Source: Xiphias gladius
Lineage: Eukaryota > Chordata > Actinopteri > Istiophoriformes > Xiphiidae
Assembly (NCBI RefSeq): GCF_016859285.1
Contig: NC_053418.1
Span: forward strand, 422,501 to 486,500
Direction: 5' to 3'
Length of the DNA stretch: 64,000 nt
In this document: in pieces, positions 22,401 through 35,100 of the stretch
Layout of the letters: the number at the start of each line of letters is the position of its first letter
Numbering within the stretch: the first letter of the stretch is position 1
Program-made: the position numbers and the translations under genes
Notes under the pieces: model-generated
The model's input: only the letters and a program-made list of their open reading frames with translations
What the model was told of the DNA's origin: nothing
Databases searched by the model: none

Positions 22401-24587
22401 CAGAAGCGACGGATTGAAATTTCCACTTTGTCCAACTCATCGACTGATGCATCATTCAGTCTTGGACAGTGGGATGAAGTTACAGAAAAAAGCCCACTGT
22501 AACTGTAACTTATGCTGCTGTGGGTTTTTGTGTGTCTGTGTTTGTGTGTTGTAGGAGGATTGAGGGACTGGAACACTTGTCCAGTTTGCAGCATCTGAAC
22601 TTGTCCTACAACAGGATCGACCACGTCCCCTTGTGGCTGGGGAAGAAACTGCACTCACTGCACACACTCCACCTACAACACAACCTCATCGCATCTGTGA
22701 GTACCATATGATATACGATTTAATTCCTTTTGGAAGATACATTTTCAGATGTAAATCTAATATTTAGGTTGAAGTCTGAAAGTAAAGTGAAGCTTCGTGT
22801 TTTTATTGGACAGTTTAACAACAGAGCTGCTCTGTGGAGCTTTGGGGTCCTTAAATGTTCAGATGTCGCCACATTTCAATGAAAATCAGTCCAAAAAAAT
22901 TAACAGAGGCAGCATGGTCTGTATTAATTTTCCTTTCATTTTTAAGAAAACAGATGTATGTGTATGTTGACTGCATCTCACTGTCAGTGCATTAATTCTT
23001 CCTTCTGAAAAAGTCTGTTAATGAAGATTCGAGTTGAAATTCTTTGGTCACAGAACAGGCGTACAGGTGTGTTGAAGTGTAATCACCCGAGTTGAGCTGG
23101 AGCTGTTCCAATAAGAAACCGATCGTACTGCGTCCTCCTGTCCTCAGGAGTTTGGACTCCAGACTTTAACTCGCGTACAGTGTTACCATTGTAATGGGAT
23201 CTGTAACTATGTGTGCGTATGTGTGCGTATGTCCTTGCAGCTGTACGAGGTGTCCAGACTGCGTTCTCTGATCAGCCTATCAGAGCTTTCCGTGTCAGGA
23301 AACCCCGCCTCCTCGCGGCCACACTCCCGTCTCTTCCTGCTCTACCACCTCATGACTCTGGACACGCTGGACGACCTGCCAGTCACCCAGGAGGAGAGAC
23401 GACACGCCCACCAGCGCTTCAACGCTGGTACAACCCTTCATGTCATATAAGCGGTGGCAGCTGGTTGGTCAGAGACACACTGCCGTTAAGAAAAAACACA
23501 TGTCACTCACACTGTTTGTATTGTTGTTGTTTGTGCTCAGAGGAGCTGGAGCGTCTGCAGCGAGAGGTGGACAGCAGCCAATCACAGCTGAGCAGGCTGC
23601 AGAGGGAGCAGCAGGCAGCAGGGACTCGACTGCACCAGCAGGAAGAGACAAACCGAGCACTGATGGCTCAGACGCAAACACAGCGACAAGCGCACACACT
23701 CCTGGAGCAAGAACTACACACCAAGAGTCAGCTGGTAGGGCACACACACACACACACACGTTGGCTGTACATTTAGTGTGTTAATGATCCAGTGGTTAGA
23801 CACACTTTGACTCTCATACTGACCTCCAAAGAGAGAGGGTGTTTGACCTTTGACCTCTGACATCTCTCTCAGCGTCTCTTCTTTTTCTCTATTGTTTCCT
23901 GTAGCTGTTCTCCAGGGCTCTCATGTTTTCTTCTTCTTCTCCTTCAGTCGTTCGCTCTCTGTTGAAGGAACACTGTTCACTGGAAAACCTCATGGGGAGG
24001 GAAGCTCTGATTGATCAGGAGGGGTGGGCAACATGGATCAAATCTTATATTTCCCTTTAGTTGCCTGTTACTTATATGTAACTTTTTAAAAAGTATATTT
24101 TATTTTGCTTTTTCAGAATTGAATATTAACACGTAAAAAAAACACAGAGATGTACAGAGCGCCTGATGCTGAGTATGGAAGGGAAAAAATGATCTATTAA
24201 CAGGACATACAAGCAATGTGCAGAAGACAAAACAGAAATGATGACAATAAGACCCCACAGCTAACAACTACCATCCACAACAAGAACAGGTCATCATAAA
24301 GCAAGCCCAGTCAATGCCACCTGACAGAAACATTAAGCACATGCAAGACATGGAAACAGAGAAGGTAAGAGTACCATAAAGCGCAAAAGCAGGAGTGAAT
24401 AAATAAAGGGCTTTATATATCAATGAACTTTAATGAATACATAAATAATCTTATAAATAAAAAATACTAAAAATAACAGTCTGTACCCCACTTCGTTTTA
24501 CTCTCGGTTACCCCTCTGACTTTTCTTCCTACATATAAATGAGAATTTGTGTACTTTGTACATACTTTGCATGTATATATGTGTATG

Positions 24588-24635
<48 letters not shown>

Positions 24636-25465
24636 TGTGTGTATGCTATAATTCAGTCCTGCTTGTTTGCAAAATTGCCCACAGTGGTCTAATAAATCCA
24701 GAGATGTGAAGAGTTAGGCTAACACTTTACCTTAACACCTCTTATTTGGCATTTATAGACAGGATATAGACGATTACTAAGTCTATTTCCATATAAACCA
24801 CTTATACACACTATTACATAGTTGTAAGCAGATGTGAGAACATGTTTAAGGGTTTATTTTTGTTGGGTATTTGTTTTACATATTTTATAATATTCCAGCT
24901 GTGTTTCACTATATTGTCGTTCACTATCTGTTTGTCCAGCAGCCTCCACTGATGTTTGTCCACAGCAGGAGTTAGATTTTTGAACAAAGACATTAATAAA
25001 CACTGAGATCTGATCACAGCTCAAGTGTTACCAGAAACCTCTGGACACATCTACATAAACTGTATGACAAAGCCTCTCGATATGACAGTTGACAAATTCA
25101 CATCATCTTTATTGTTTGACCAACCGTAGCGTGATCCATAGAGACGAGAAAAATGTTACCTTGCTCACACCAAAGTGTCGCCATTAAAGGAGTATTCCAC
25201 TCATTTAGTGCTACAATTATTCCACTATGGCTCCTCGTTCTTCTCTCTGTCACCTGTCCCTCTCTCTCTCTACACCTTATTCTCTAGCCCCGCCCTTCTG
25301 TCTCTCTGCTGGGTGTGGTCTATCAGGTACTTGAACATCACATTAAACCTTGATCTCCCATCATCCCTAGCTCCCTCAGACCCTCAGACTCCTGCTGTGT
25401 GATCCCAGGTAGCTTCACACTCAGAGGTGTGTGCGTGTGTGTGTGTATGTGTGTGCGTGTTTTGT

Positions 25466-25529
<64 letters not shown>

Positions 25530-25607
25530 GTCCTGTGTGTGTGTGTGTGTGTGTGTGTTTTGTCCTGTGTGTGTGTGTGTGTGTGTGTTTGTGTGCGTGT
25601 TTTGTCC

Positions 25608-25638
<31 letters not shown>

Positions 25639-25645
25639 GTTTTGT

Positions 25646-25687
<42 letters not shown>

Positions 25688-26121
25688 AGTGTCAGCCATC
25701 TTTAGTGTGTCGTGTCCTGCAGTCTTCAGCATGCCCTTTTATAACTCCTGTGAATTATGAATTCTGAGAATATTTTCCTGTCTGAAGAATATTCTCAGAT
25801 GTGACCTTTTGTTAGAAACAGAACAGCATTCCAGATGTATTTAACCTTTATTTAAAATTCGTCTTGTTCACTGCTACCGCATCTGTTTCCGTTTGCTGTG
25901 GGTTTTTTTGGTAATGTTTCTGCTATTAATGTAAACTCCAGACTTCCTGTAGCTGTTTCGCAGTAAAAGCCTTTTCTGTGTCTTCAGTTGGAGAAGACGA
26001 CGGCAGAGTTGACAAGAGCCTTTCACAGACTGTATGAGCTGGAGCAGGAGTTGACTTTCTATAAAATAGACACCAAGCTTAGCCCTCTGCCCCCCTGCAG
26101 CATACAGGTAACTATTAAACA

Positions 26122-26158
<37 letters not shown>

Positions 26159-29100
26159 CTCTTATGTCTGTGTGGTCAGCCGTATGAAGCTGATACAGAA
26201 ATTGATATCTATATTTGAGAGTTGGTAAAGTGCATTACTTAAAAAAACGTATCTGGACCCAGATATGCACTGAACACAATATTTTATAGGTGAAAAATAG
26301 ACTTGGCTGTGCTCTCCAATGTTTGGATGTGCCAAATAATACAGTTAATAATAACACTGGTGTATTTGTTGATGTTATTAAGACATTAACCAAATTGAGA
26401 TATATTGGCGTATTTAAATCATACACACAACAGTAACATACATGGCTGAAAGTGGAAGCAACATACAGGCTCTGTTGTAGAGTTAGCTCCAAAAAAGGAA
26501 CCACTTGGGTCGTATGGAAGTGGTTATAGGTCATCGGAGTCTGTCTGATTCATTGAGGTGACGATGATTGATCGATTGGTTAGTGGTAATAAATCAGAGC
26601 AGCACATCGCAATGTCGGAAAAAAAGAAAAAACATACAGTATATATGTTTTAGCACATAGATATCCTGCAATATCATGTTATTGTTTTAAGGCGATATTT
26701 CCCACCCTTACTCCAGGACTGTCACTTTTTCAGAAATGTAAAAAAAAATTTGTGTCCGTTCAGATTTCACAGTTCAAATTAACTGTAGAATAACACATGT
26801 ACAATATTGCACAATTCTGATACCGTGAGTGGTGACGTTCACATCACCATGTGAGACCAGCAGTGTCCATCCATCGGTGGTCGTAGAGTGTGTTACCCTT
26901 CAGTATAGTGTTTATGTGTATTTGACATGGACATTCAGTGGGGGTGGGGGTGGGGGCAAAGATACTGCATGAGGGCAATTAGAATCAAAAATGCTCCTCT
27001 TCCTCAGAGTCATAACTGAGTCCAATCTGAATAGACATGAAACACTTATTTTTAGATTCAGTGTGACTTCCACTTTCTGAGGATATCATGATCTCTGATG
27101 TCCCTCCAAATTAAAGCTCGGGAAATCCCCTTAGAAATCAGAGGGCAGCTAACAGGAGCTGATCACAGCTGGTTCAGCAGCTTTTACTGGGACAGTTTGA
27201 CTGAATGGAAACAGATACAGGCTAAAAACACAGGGTTCAAAGCAGAATAGCAGGACTGACCTGTAGTTGATATTAGAACAGACCACTTGATGAGCTTTTA
27301 TGGGGTTGTGTTCTCATGAAGGTTTTAAATTTCTGTCAACATATTGGTTCCCCAATAGGCCCTTACGTTGGTGTCAACATGTTTCTATTAGATCAGCAGA
27401 AACATTGTAACCTCCATTTTCTCACAAAAGTACAATTTCAGACTGAGGTGATAAAAGCAGCAGAAGGGAAAAAACTCAGATCCACTTTAAAACACAAGGA
27501 CGAGGCTCTGGTCAGGATGTAAATGACAGGAGGAGCAGCTAGTTCACAGAAAAAACAGTAGGTAAAAGGGGCATAAGATTAAACTTCATACTGAGATTCG
27601 ATCAACAAACAACCACAGATATAGACGTTAAAAATCAAACAAAATCAGCCTCACTTTAAAGTGTTAACACTCGTCTGTCTCATCAGGAAGTCGACATCGT
27701 GGCTGAGAGTCCATACATCGGCAAGGCTCGACACATCAGGAAAACTGTCACCTCCACTCCCCAAAACTCCTTTTCCTCCTGTTCCTCCATCCCCTCCCCC
27801 TCCTCCCAGCATACCCAGGAGCGTTCCGACATTCACACAGAGGTCGAATTGTCACCCCCCCTGCTGGAAGACTGCAGAAGACAGCAGAGTACAGGTAAGG
27901 ACAGAAAGATTTCTGCTTTTCATGACTCGTTTGGTGATAAGTGACGAGAGAAAATGTATTTCTGTAGAAATGTGAATGGGGGGCATTTACTGAATACTCC
28001 AGTGTTCATGGGGGAATTAGCTCAAACGGTAGAGCGCTCGCTTTGCATGCGAGAGGGAGTGGGATCGATGCCCTCATTCTCCAGAGGACTTTTGTTTCCT
28101 CTCTGTTCATCATCAGGGCATCATTGAAGAGTCGAATCCAAACCTCCAGACTTGCAATTTTGAATACAGTGATGTCTTCACCATCGTCACACCAAATCTT
28201 CGAGGGAACGAAATGCGCTATAAGACGGGACGAGTTTCCTCGGAGATGAGCTAAAATTTCTGACCTTGTAACTTATTTTGAAGTATTTTTACCAAAAGTC
28301 CTTAACAGTATTGAAAAAGGCAGCGTATGTATAATATGCACAGTTCTGCTACATTGCCCAGCAGCCATAACGGTTCTGGTAAGAATGCCCAGTAAAATGT
28401 TCCCTTTGTATGAGCAGCCAAACACAATATTGTATCACCATTAAACCCTCAGCTGAACATTGTCACGCCACAGACAGACAAAAACAAGCCTACAAATGAT
28501 TAAAAATCCAAATTGTTTGGCCTGTTCATATTCTGTATGTGTAATGTGAAGCCTTACCACAGCAGTAAACTTATACAACAAACTTTTAAAAAAAAAAGTC
28601 TTCAGAATAAATATAGTATATATTATTATTTTATTTATTATTTTTACAATGTCACATCCATATTGCTATGGGTTATGGGTAATTTCCAAGCGAAGTCAGC
28701 ACCTCAAGTAAACTTTCTAGAAATCTGTTTGAGGACTTGTCCAATTGTTGACTTGGACAACCCTCAGCACTCACAGACTTCCCAGGAATGCACTCATTAA
28801 TGGCCCTTTCACAGACAGACGCTTGTCACGTGGGTCTGAACGCCCCATAAATCTGACAGTGACCGGACATTTGGATTAATGTAATAACAGGGCCAGTCAG
28901 CTTGCTGACGTGTAAACAGACTAAGACCGCGACAAGGATGGGATTCAAACCCACGCCTGCAGAGCACAATAGATTAGAAGTCTATCACCTTTACCACTAG
29001 GCTTTCTGGATTTTTCTGGATTTCTCAGATCTCACTTTTAATTACGACAATAAGATCTCCGTATTTCAGAATTAGACTCATAGGGGACGAGATGTTCATT

Positions 29101-32100
29101 GAACCAGCTTCGTACTGTGGAAATACCAAATCTCTTGTGTCACCGGCCCAGAAGCTGCAGTCTCAGGAACTGTGTCTTTTTAAAAGATTCACGGCATGGA
29201 ATAGTTATTCTTATTACAAGTTTATAAGATATAACTGTTTTCCTAATGTATGGATCCATCTGCCCTTCACTGGAAAAACTAGAGAATTTATTACTTTACA
29301 TCCACCAAGGATCCGACGCCTGAAAGGCTCAAAAGTTCTGTTGTATATAACCATTCAAAAGGATCCGGTAATAACATAAATGACCAACGGGCATCATGCA
29401 AGGAGTTTAAACATCAAGCTGGAGGCGACTCATGTGGGAGAAAACCACCTAAGACCTGAATAACTGATCAAAGTGAACACAGGAACTAATCAGCTGATCA
29501 AACCTTCTTTCAAAAGTGGTTTAAAAGCCTCCAAAGACACAATGATATAACAATAATAAGACTAGCAATAAAACAAATAATTATAATAATAGGGTGAATA
29601 ATGATACTAATTAAAATTAAATATAATAATAGTAAAATTAGTCATGATAATTGAAGCAGTGGGTGTTAACATGAATGCGTACTTTTACTGTTTAACTAGC
29701 AATCGTCATAAGAAATGATGAATTAATTGCCGACACGGTAACTTTCCAGAGTTGTATGATTTTTTATTGGAATATCATAAACCTCAGAGCACTGTTTTGG
29801 GGCCTCAAGTCCATCGATGTATAACTCAAACTGGACTTCTTGAATGTCATTTCATCCTCTCATTGGTACCCGAGTCAACATTTTTGGTGCAGGACTGTTT
29901 TCAGTTGAAACCTTAACTTATTTTTGTCCACCAAGGACAAAATAAACTGTTTTGTGTTTTCTTTCCACACATTGCCTTGTCTCCAAGAACGGAAACTAAA
30001 GTCCTCTGCAGAATGTGGGCATCGATTCCACTATCACTCGCATGCTAAGCGAGCTAATTCTCTTGGCAACATTTGTAATGTACCGTTTAATGGAGCTTTA
30101 GCTCATGAGGTGAAAAGCAGAGTGCCCCGCTACCAGAAATGACAATGTAACTGTCACAACAATAACTTTCCAGAGCAGTATAGTTTTGCCTTTGGGTATC
30201 ATAAGCCTCAGAGCAGCGTTTTGGCACCTGATTAGCCCTCAAACTCATCCATAGCTCAAAGTGGTCTTCCTAGATCTCATTGAGTTGACCTTTTTTGTTG
30301 AAATACGCCCTTAATTGGCCCATCAGGCTGGTGTCGAAAGACTTACTGCTTTTACACATTTCCTCGTGTTCAAATTGCAGAAACCAAGGTCCTCTGGAGA
30401 ATGTGGGCGTTGATCCCACTACCTCTCGCATGCAAAGCGAGCGCTCTACCATTTGAGCTAATTCCCCTTGTGGGCACCATTTGTCGTGTACCCTTTAACG
30501 CAGCCTCAGCCAAGCCACTCAATGCCCCAGGGAAAATGATGCTTCATGCCGCGAGGCCGTCGGCATCCTGTCAGCATGTTTCCCCTGTCCCAAGACGGCA
30601 CATCCTCGTGAGGTGAAAAGCAACGTACCAGAAATGACAACGTAACTGTCGCAACAATAACTTTCCAGAGCAGTATAGTTTTGCCTTTGGGTATCATAAA
30701 CCTCAGAGCAGCGTTTTGGCACCTGATTAGCCCTCAAACTCATCCATAGCTCAAAGTGGTCTTCCTAGATCTCATTGAGTTGACATTTTTTGTTGAAATA
30801 CCCCCTTAATTGGCCCATCAGGCTGGTGTCGAAAGACTTACTGCTTTTACACATTTCCTCGTGTTCAAGATGCAGAAACCAAGGTCCTCTGGAGAATGTG
30901 GGCGTCGATCCCACTACCTCTCGCATGCAAAGCGAGCGCTCTACCGTTTGAGCTAATTCCCCTTGTGGGCAACATTTGTCGTGTACCGTTTAACGCAGCC
31001 TCAGCCAAGCCACTCAATGCCCCAGGGAAAATGATGCTTCATGCCGCGAGGCCGTCGGCATCCTGTCAGCATGTTTCCCCTGTCCCAAGACGGCACATCC
31101 TCGTGAGGTGAAAAGCAAAGTGCCCCACTACCAGAAATGACAACGTAACTGTCGCAACAATAACTTTCCAGAGCAGTATAGTTTTGCCTTTGGGTATCAT
31201 AAACCTCAGAGCAGCGTTTTGGCACCTGATTAGCCCTCAAACTCATCCATAGCTCAAAGTGGTCTTCTGGAGACCACTAGAAGAGTCCATAAGAAATGAT
31301 GAATTAATTGCCGACACGGTAACTTTCCAGAGTTGTATGATTTTTTATTGGAATATCATAAACCTCAGAGCACTGTTTTGGTGCCTCAAGTCCATCGATG
31401 TATAACTCAAACTGGACTTCTTGAATGTCATTTCATCCTCTCATTGGTACCCGAGTCAACATTTTTGGTGCAGGACTGTTTTCAGTTGAAACCTTAACTT
31501 ATTTTTGTCCACCAAGGACAAAATAAACTGTTTTGTGTTTTCTTTCCACACATTGCCTTGTCTCCAAGAACGGAAACTAAAGTCCTCTGCAGAATGTGGG
31601 CATCGATTCCACTATCACTCGCATGCTAAGCGAGCTAATTCCTCTTGTGGGCAACATTTGTAGTGTACCGTTTAATGGAGCTTTAGCTCATGAGGTGAAA
31701 AGCAGAGTGCCCCGCTACCAGAAATGACACAACAACTGTCACAACAATAACTTTCCAGAGCAGTATAGTTTTGCCTTTGGGTATCATAAACCTCAGAGCA
31801 GCGTTTTGGCACCTGATTAGCCCTCAAACTCATCCATAGCTCAAAGTGGTCTTCCTAGATCTCATTGAGTTGACATTTTTTGTTGAAATACCCCCTTAAT
31901 TGGCCCATCAGGCTGGTGTCGAAAGACTTACTGCTTTTACACATTTCCTCGTGTTCAAGATGCAGAAACCAAGGTCCTCTGGAGAATGTGGGCGTCGATC
32001 CCACTACCTCTCGCATGCAAAGCGAGCGCTCTACCATTTGAGCTAATTCCCCTTGTGGGCAACATTTGTCGTGTACCGTTTAACACAGCCTCAGCCAAGC

Positions 32101-35100
32101 CACTCAATGCCCCAGGGAAAATGATGCTTCATGCCGCGGGGCCGTCGGCATCCTGTCAGCATGTTTCCCCTGTCCCAAGACGGCACATCCTCGTGAGGTG
32201 AAAAGCAAAGTGCCCCACTACCAGAAATGACAACGTAACTGTCGCAACAATAACTTTCCAGAGCAGTATAGTTTTGCCTTTGGGTATCATAAACCTCAGA
32301 GCAGCGTTTTGGCACCTGATTAGCCCTCAAACTCATCCATAGCTCAAAGTGGTCTTCTGGAGACCACTAGAAGAGACCATAAGAAATGATGAATTAATTG
32401 CCGACACGGTAACTTTCCAGAGTTGTATGATTTTTTATTGGAATATCATAAACCTCAGAGCACTGTTTTGGTGCCTCAAGTCCATCGATGTATAACTCAA
32501 ACTGGACTTCTTGAATGTCATTTCATCCTCTCATTGGTACCCGAGTCAACATTTTTGGTGCAGGACTGTTTTCAGTTGAAACCTTAACTTATTTTTGTCC
32601 ACCAAGGACAAAATAAACTGTTTTGTGTTTTCTTTCCACATTGCCTTGTCTCCAAGAACGGAAACTAAAGTCCTCTGCAGAATGTGGGCATCGATTCCAC
32701 TATCACTCGCATGCTAAGCGAGCTAATTCCTCTTGTGGGCAACATTTGTAATGTACCGTTTAATGGAGCTTTAGCTCATGAGGTGAAAAGCAGAGTGCCC
32801 CGCTACCAGAAATGACAATGTAACTGTCACAACAATAACTTTCCAGAGCAGTATAGTTTTGCCTTTGGGTATCATAAACCTCAGAGCAGCGTTTTGGCAC
32901 CTGATTAGCCCTCAAACTCATCCATAGCTCAAAGTGGTCTTCCTAGATCTCATTGAGTTGACATTTTTTGTTGAAATACCCCCTTAATTGTCCCATCAGG
33001 CTGGTGTCGAAAGACTTACTGCTTTTACACATTTCCTCGTGTTCAAGATGCAGAAACCAAGGTCCTCTGGAGAATGTGGGCGTCGATCCCACTACCTCTC
33101 GCATGCAAAGCGAGCGCTCTACCATTTGAGCTAATTCCCCTTGTGGGCAACATTTGTCGTGTACCGTTTAACACAGCCTCAGCCAAGCCACTCAATGCCC
33201 CAGGGAAAATGATGCTTCATGCCGCGGGGCCGTCGGCATCCTGTCAGCATGTTTCCCCTGTCCCAAGACGGCACATCCTCGTGAGGTGAAAAGCAAAGTG
33301 CCCCACTACCAGAAATGACAACGTAACTGTCGCAACAATAACTTTCCAGAGCAGTATAGTTTTGCTTTTGGGTATCATAAACCTCAGAGCAGCGTTTTGG
33401 CACCTGATTAGCCCTCAAACTCATCCATAGCTCAAAGTGGTCTTCCTAGATCTCATTGTCTCACTGAGTTGACATTTTTTGTTGAACTACCCCCTTAATT
33501 GGCCCATCAGGCCGGTGTCGAAAGACTTACTGCTTTCACACATTTCCTCATCTTCATGATGCAGAAACCAAAGTCCTCTGGAGAATGTGGGCGTCGATCC
33601 CACTACCTCTCGCATGCAAAGCGAGCGCTCTACCATTTGAGCTAATTCCCCTTGTGGGCAACATTTGTCGTGTACCGTTTAACGCAGCCTCAGCCAAGCC
33701 ACTCAATGCCCCAGGGAAAATGATGCTTCATGCCGCGAGGCCGTCGGCATCCTGTCGGCATGTTTCCCCTGTCCCAAGACGGCACATCCTCGTGAGGTGA
33801 AAAGCAAAGTCCCCCGCTACCAGAAATGACAACGTAACTGTCGCAACAATAACTTTCCAGAGCAGTATAGTTTTGCCTTTGGGTATCATAAACCTCAGAG
33901 CAGCGTTTTGGCACCTGATTAGCCCTCAAACTCATCCATAGCTCAAAGTGGTCTTCTGGAGACCACTAGAAGAGACCATAAGAAATGATGAATTAATTGC
34001 CGACACGGTAACTTTCCAGAGTTGTATGATTTTTTATTGGAATATCATAAACCTCAGAGCACTGTTTTGGTGCCTCAAGTCCATCGATGTATAACTCAAA
34101 CTGGACTTCTTGAATGTCATTTCATCCTCTCATTGGTACCCGAGTCAACATTTTTGGTGCAGGACTGTTTTCAGTTGAAACCTTAACTTATTTTTGTCCA
34201 CCAAGGACAAAATAAACTGTTTTGTGTTTTCTTTCCACACATTGCCTTGTCTCCAAGAACGGAAACTAAAGTCCTCTGCAGAATGTGGGCATCGATTCCA
34301 CTATCACTCGCATGCTAAGCGAGCTAATTCCTCTTGTGGGCAACATTTGTAGTGTACCGTTTAATGGAGCTTTAGCTCATGAGGTGAAAAGCAGAGTGCC
34401 CCGCTACCAGAAATGACAATGTAACTGTCACAACAATAACTTTCCAGAGCAGTATAGTTTTGCTTTTGGGTATCATAAGCCTCAGAGAGCAGCGTTTTGG
34501 CACCTGATTAGCCCTCAAACTCATCCATAGCTCAAAGTGGTCTTCCTAGATCTCATTGAGTTGACATTTTTTGTTGAAATACCCCCTTAATTGGCCCATC
34601 AGGCTGGTGTCGAAAGACTTACTGCTTTTACACATTTCCTCGTGTTCAAATTGCAGAAACCAAGGTCCTCTGGAGAATGTGGGCGTCGATCCCACTACCT
34701 CTCGCATGCAAAGCGGCGCTCTACCATTTGAGCTAATTCCCTTGTGGGCAACATTTGTCGTGGTACCGCTTAACACAGCCTCAGCCAAGCCACTCAATGC
34801 CCCAGCGAAAATGATGCTTCATGCCGCGAGGCCGTCGGCATCCTGTCAGCATGTTTCCCCTGTCCCAAGACGGCACATCCTCGTGAGGTGAAAAGCAAAG
34901 TGCCCCGCTACCAGAAATGACAACGTAACTGTCGCAACAATAACTTTCCAGAGCAGTATAGTTTTGCTTTTGGGTATCATAAACCTCAGAGCAGCGTTTT
35001 GGCACCTGATTAGCCCTCAAACTCATCCATAGCTCAAAGTGGTCTTCCTAGATCTCATTGTCTCACTGAGTTGACATTTTTTGTTGAACTACCCCCTTAA

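Larger units (their letters stand above)
19612..23427 (+). other. cntrl: CNTRL segment: N-terminal leucine-rich repeats
   Basis: Five exons encode LRRs: VCSLNLSSS, LQVLNLNHNMIQRM, LRELQLAHNNIQ, LQHLNLSYNRIDHVP, LHTLHLQHNLIAS and LSELSVSGNPASS, closed by an LRR cap (LFLLYHLMTLDTLDDLPVT, then EERRHAHQRF). The order and the VPLWLGKKL loop match human centriolin. Confidence 0.93.

Noticed and set aside
25399..25760. Long Cys-Val and Thr-His open frames
   Set aside because: Pure translation of (TG)n/(CA)n.
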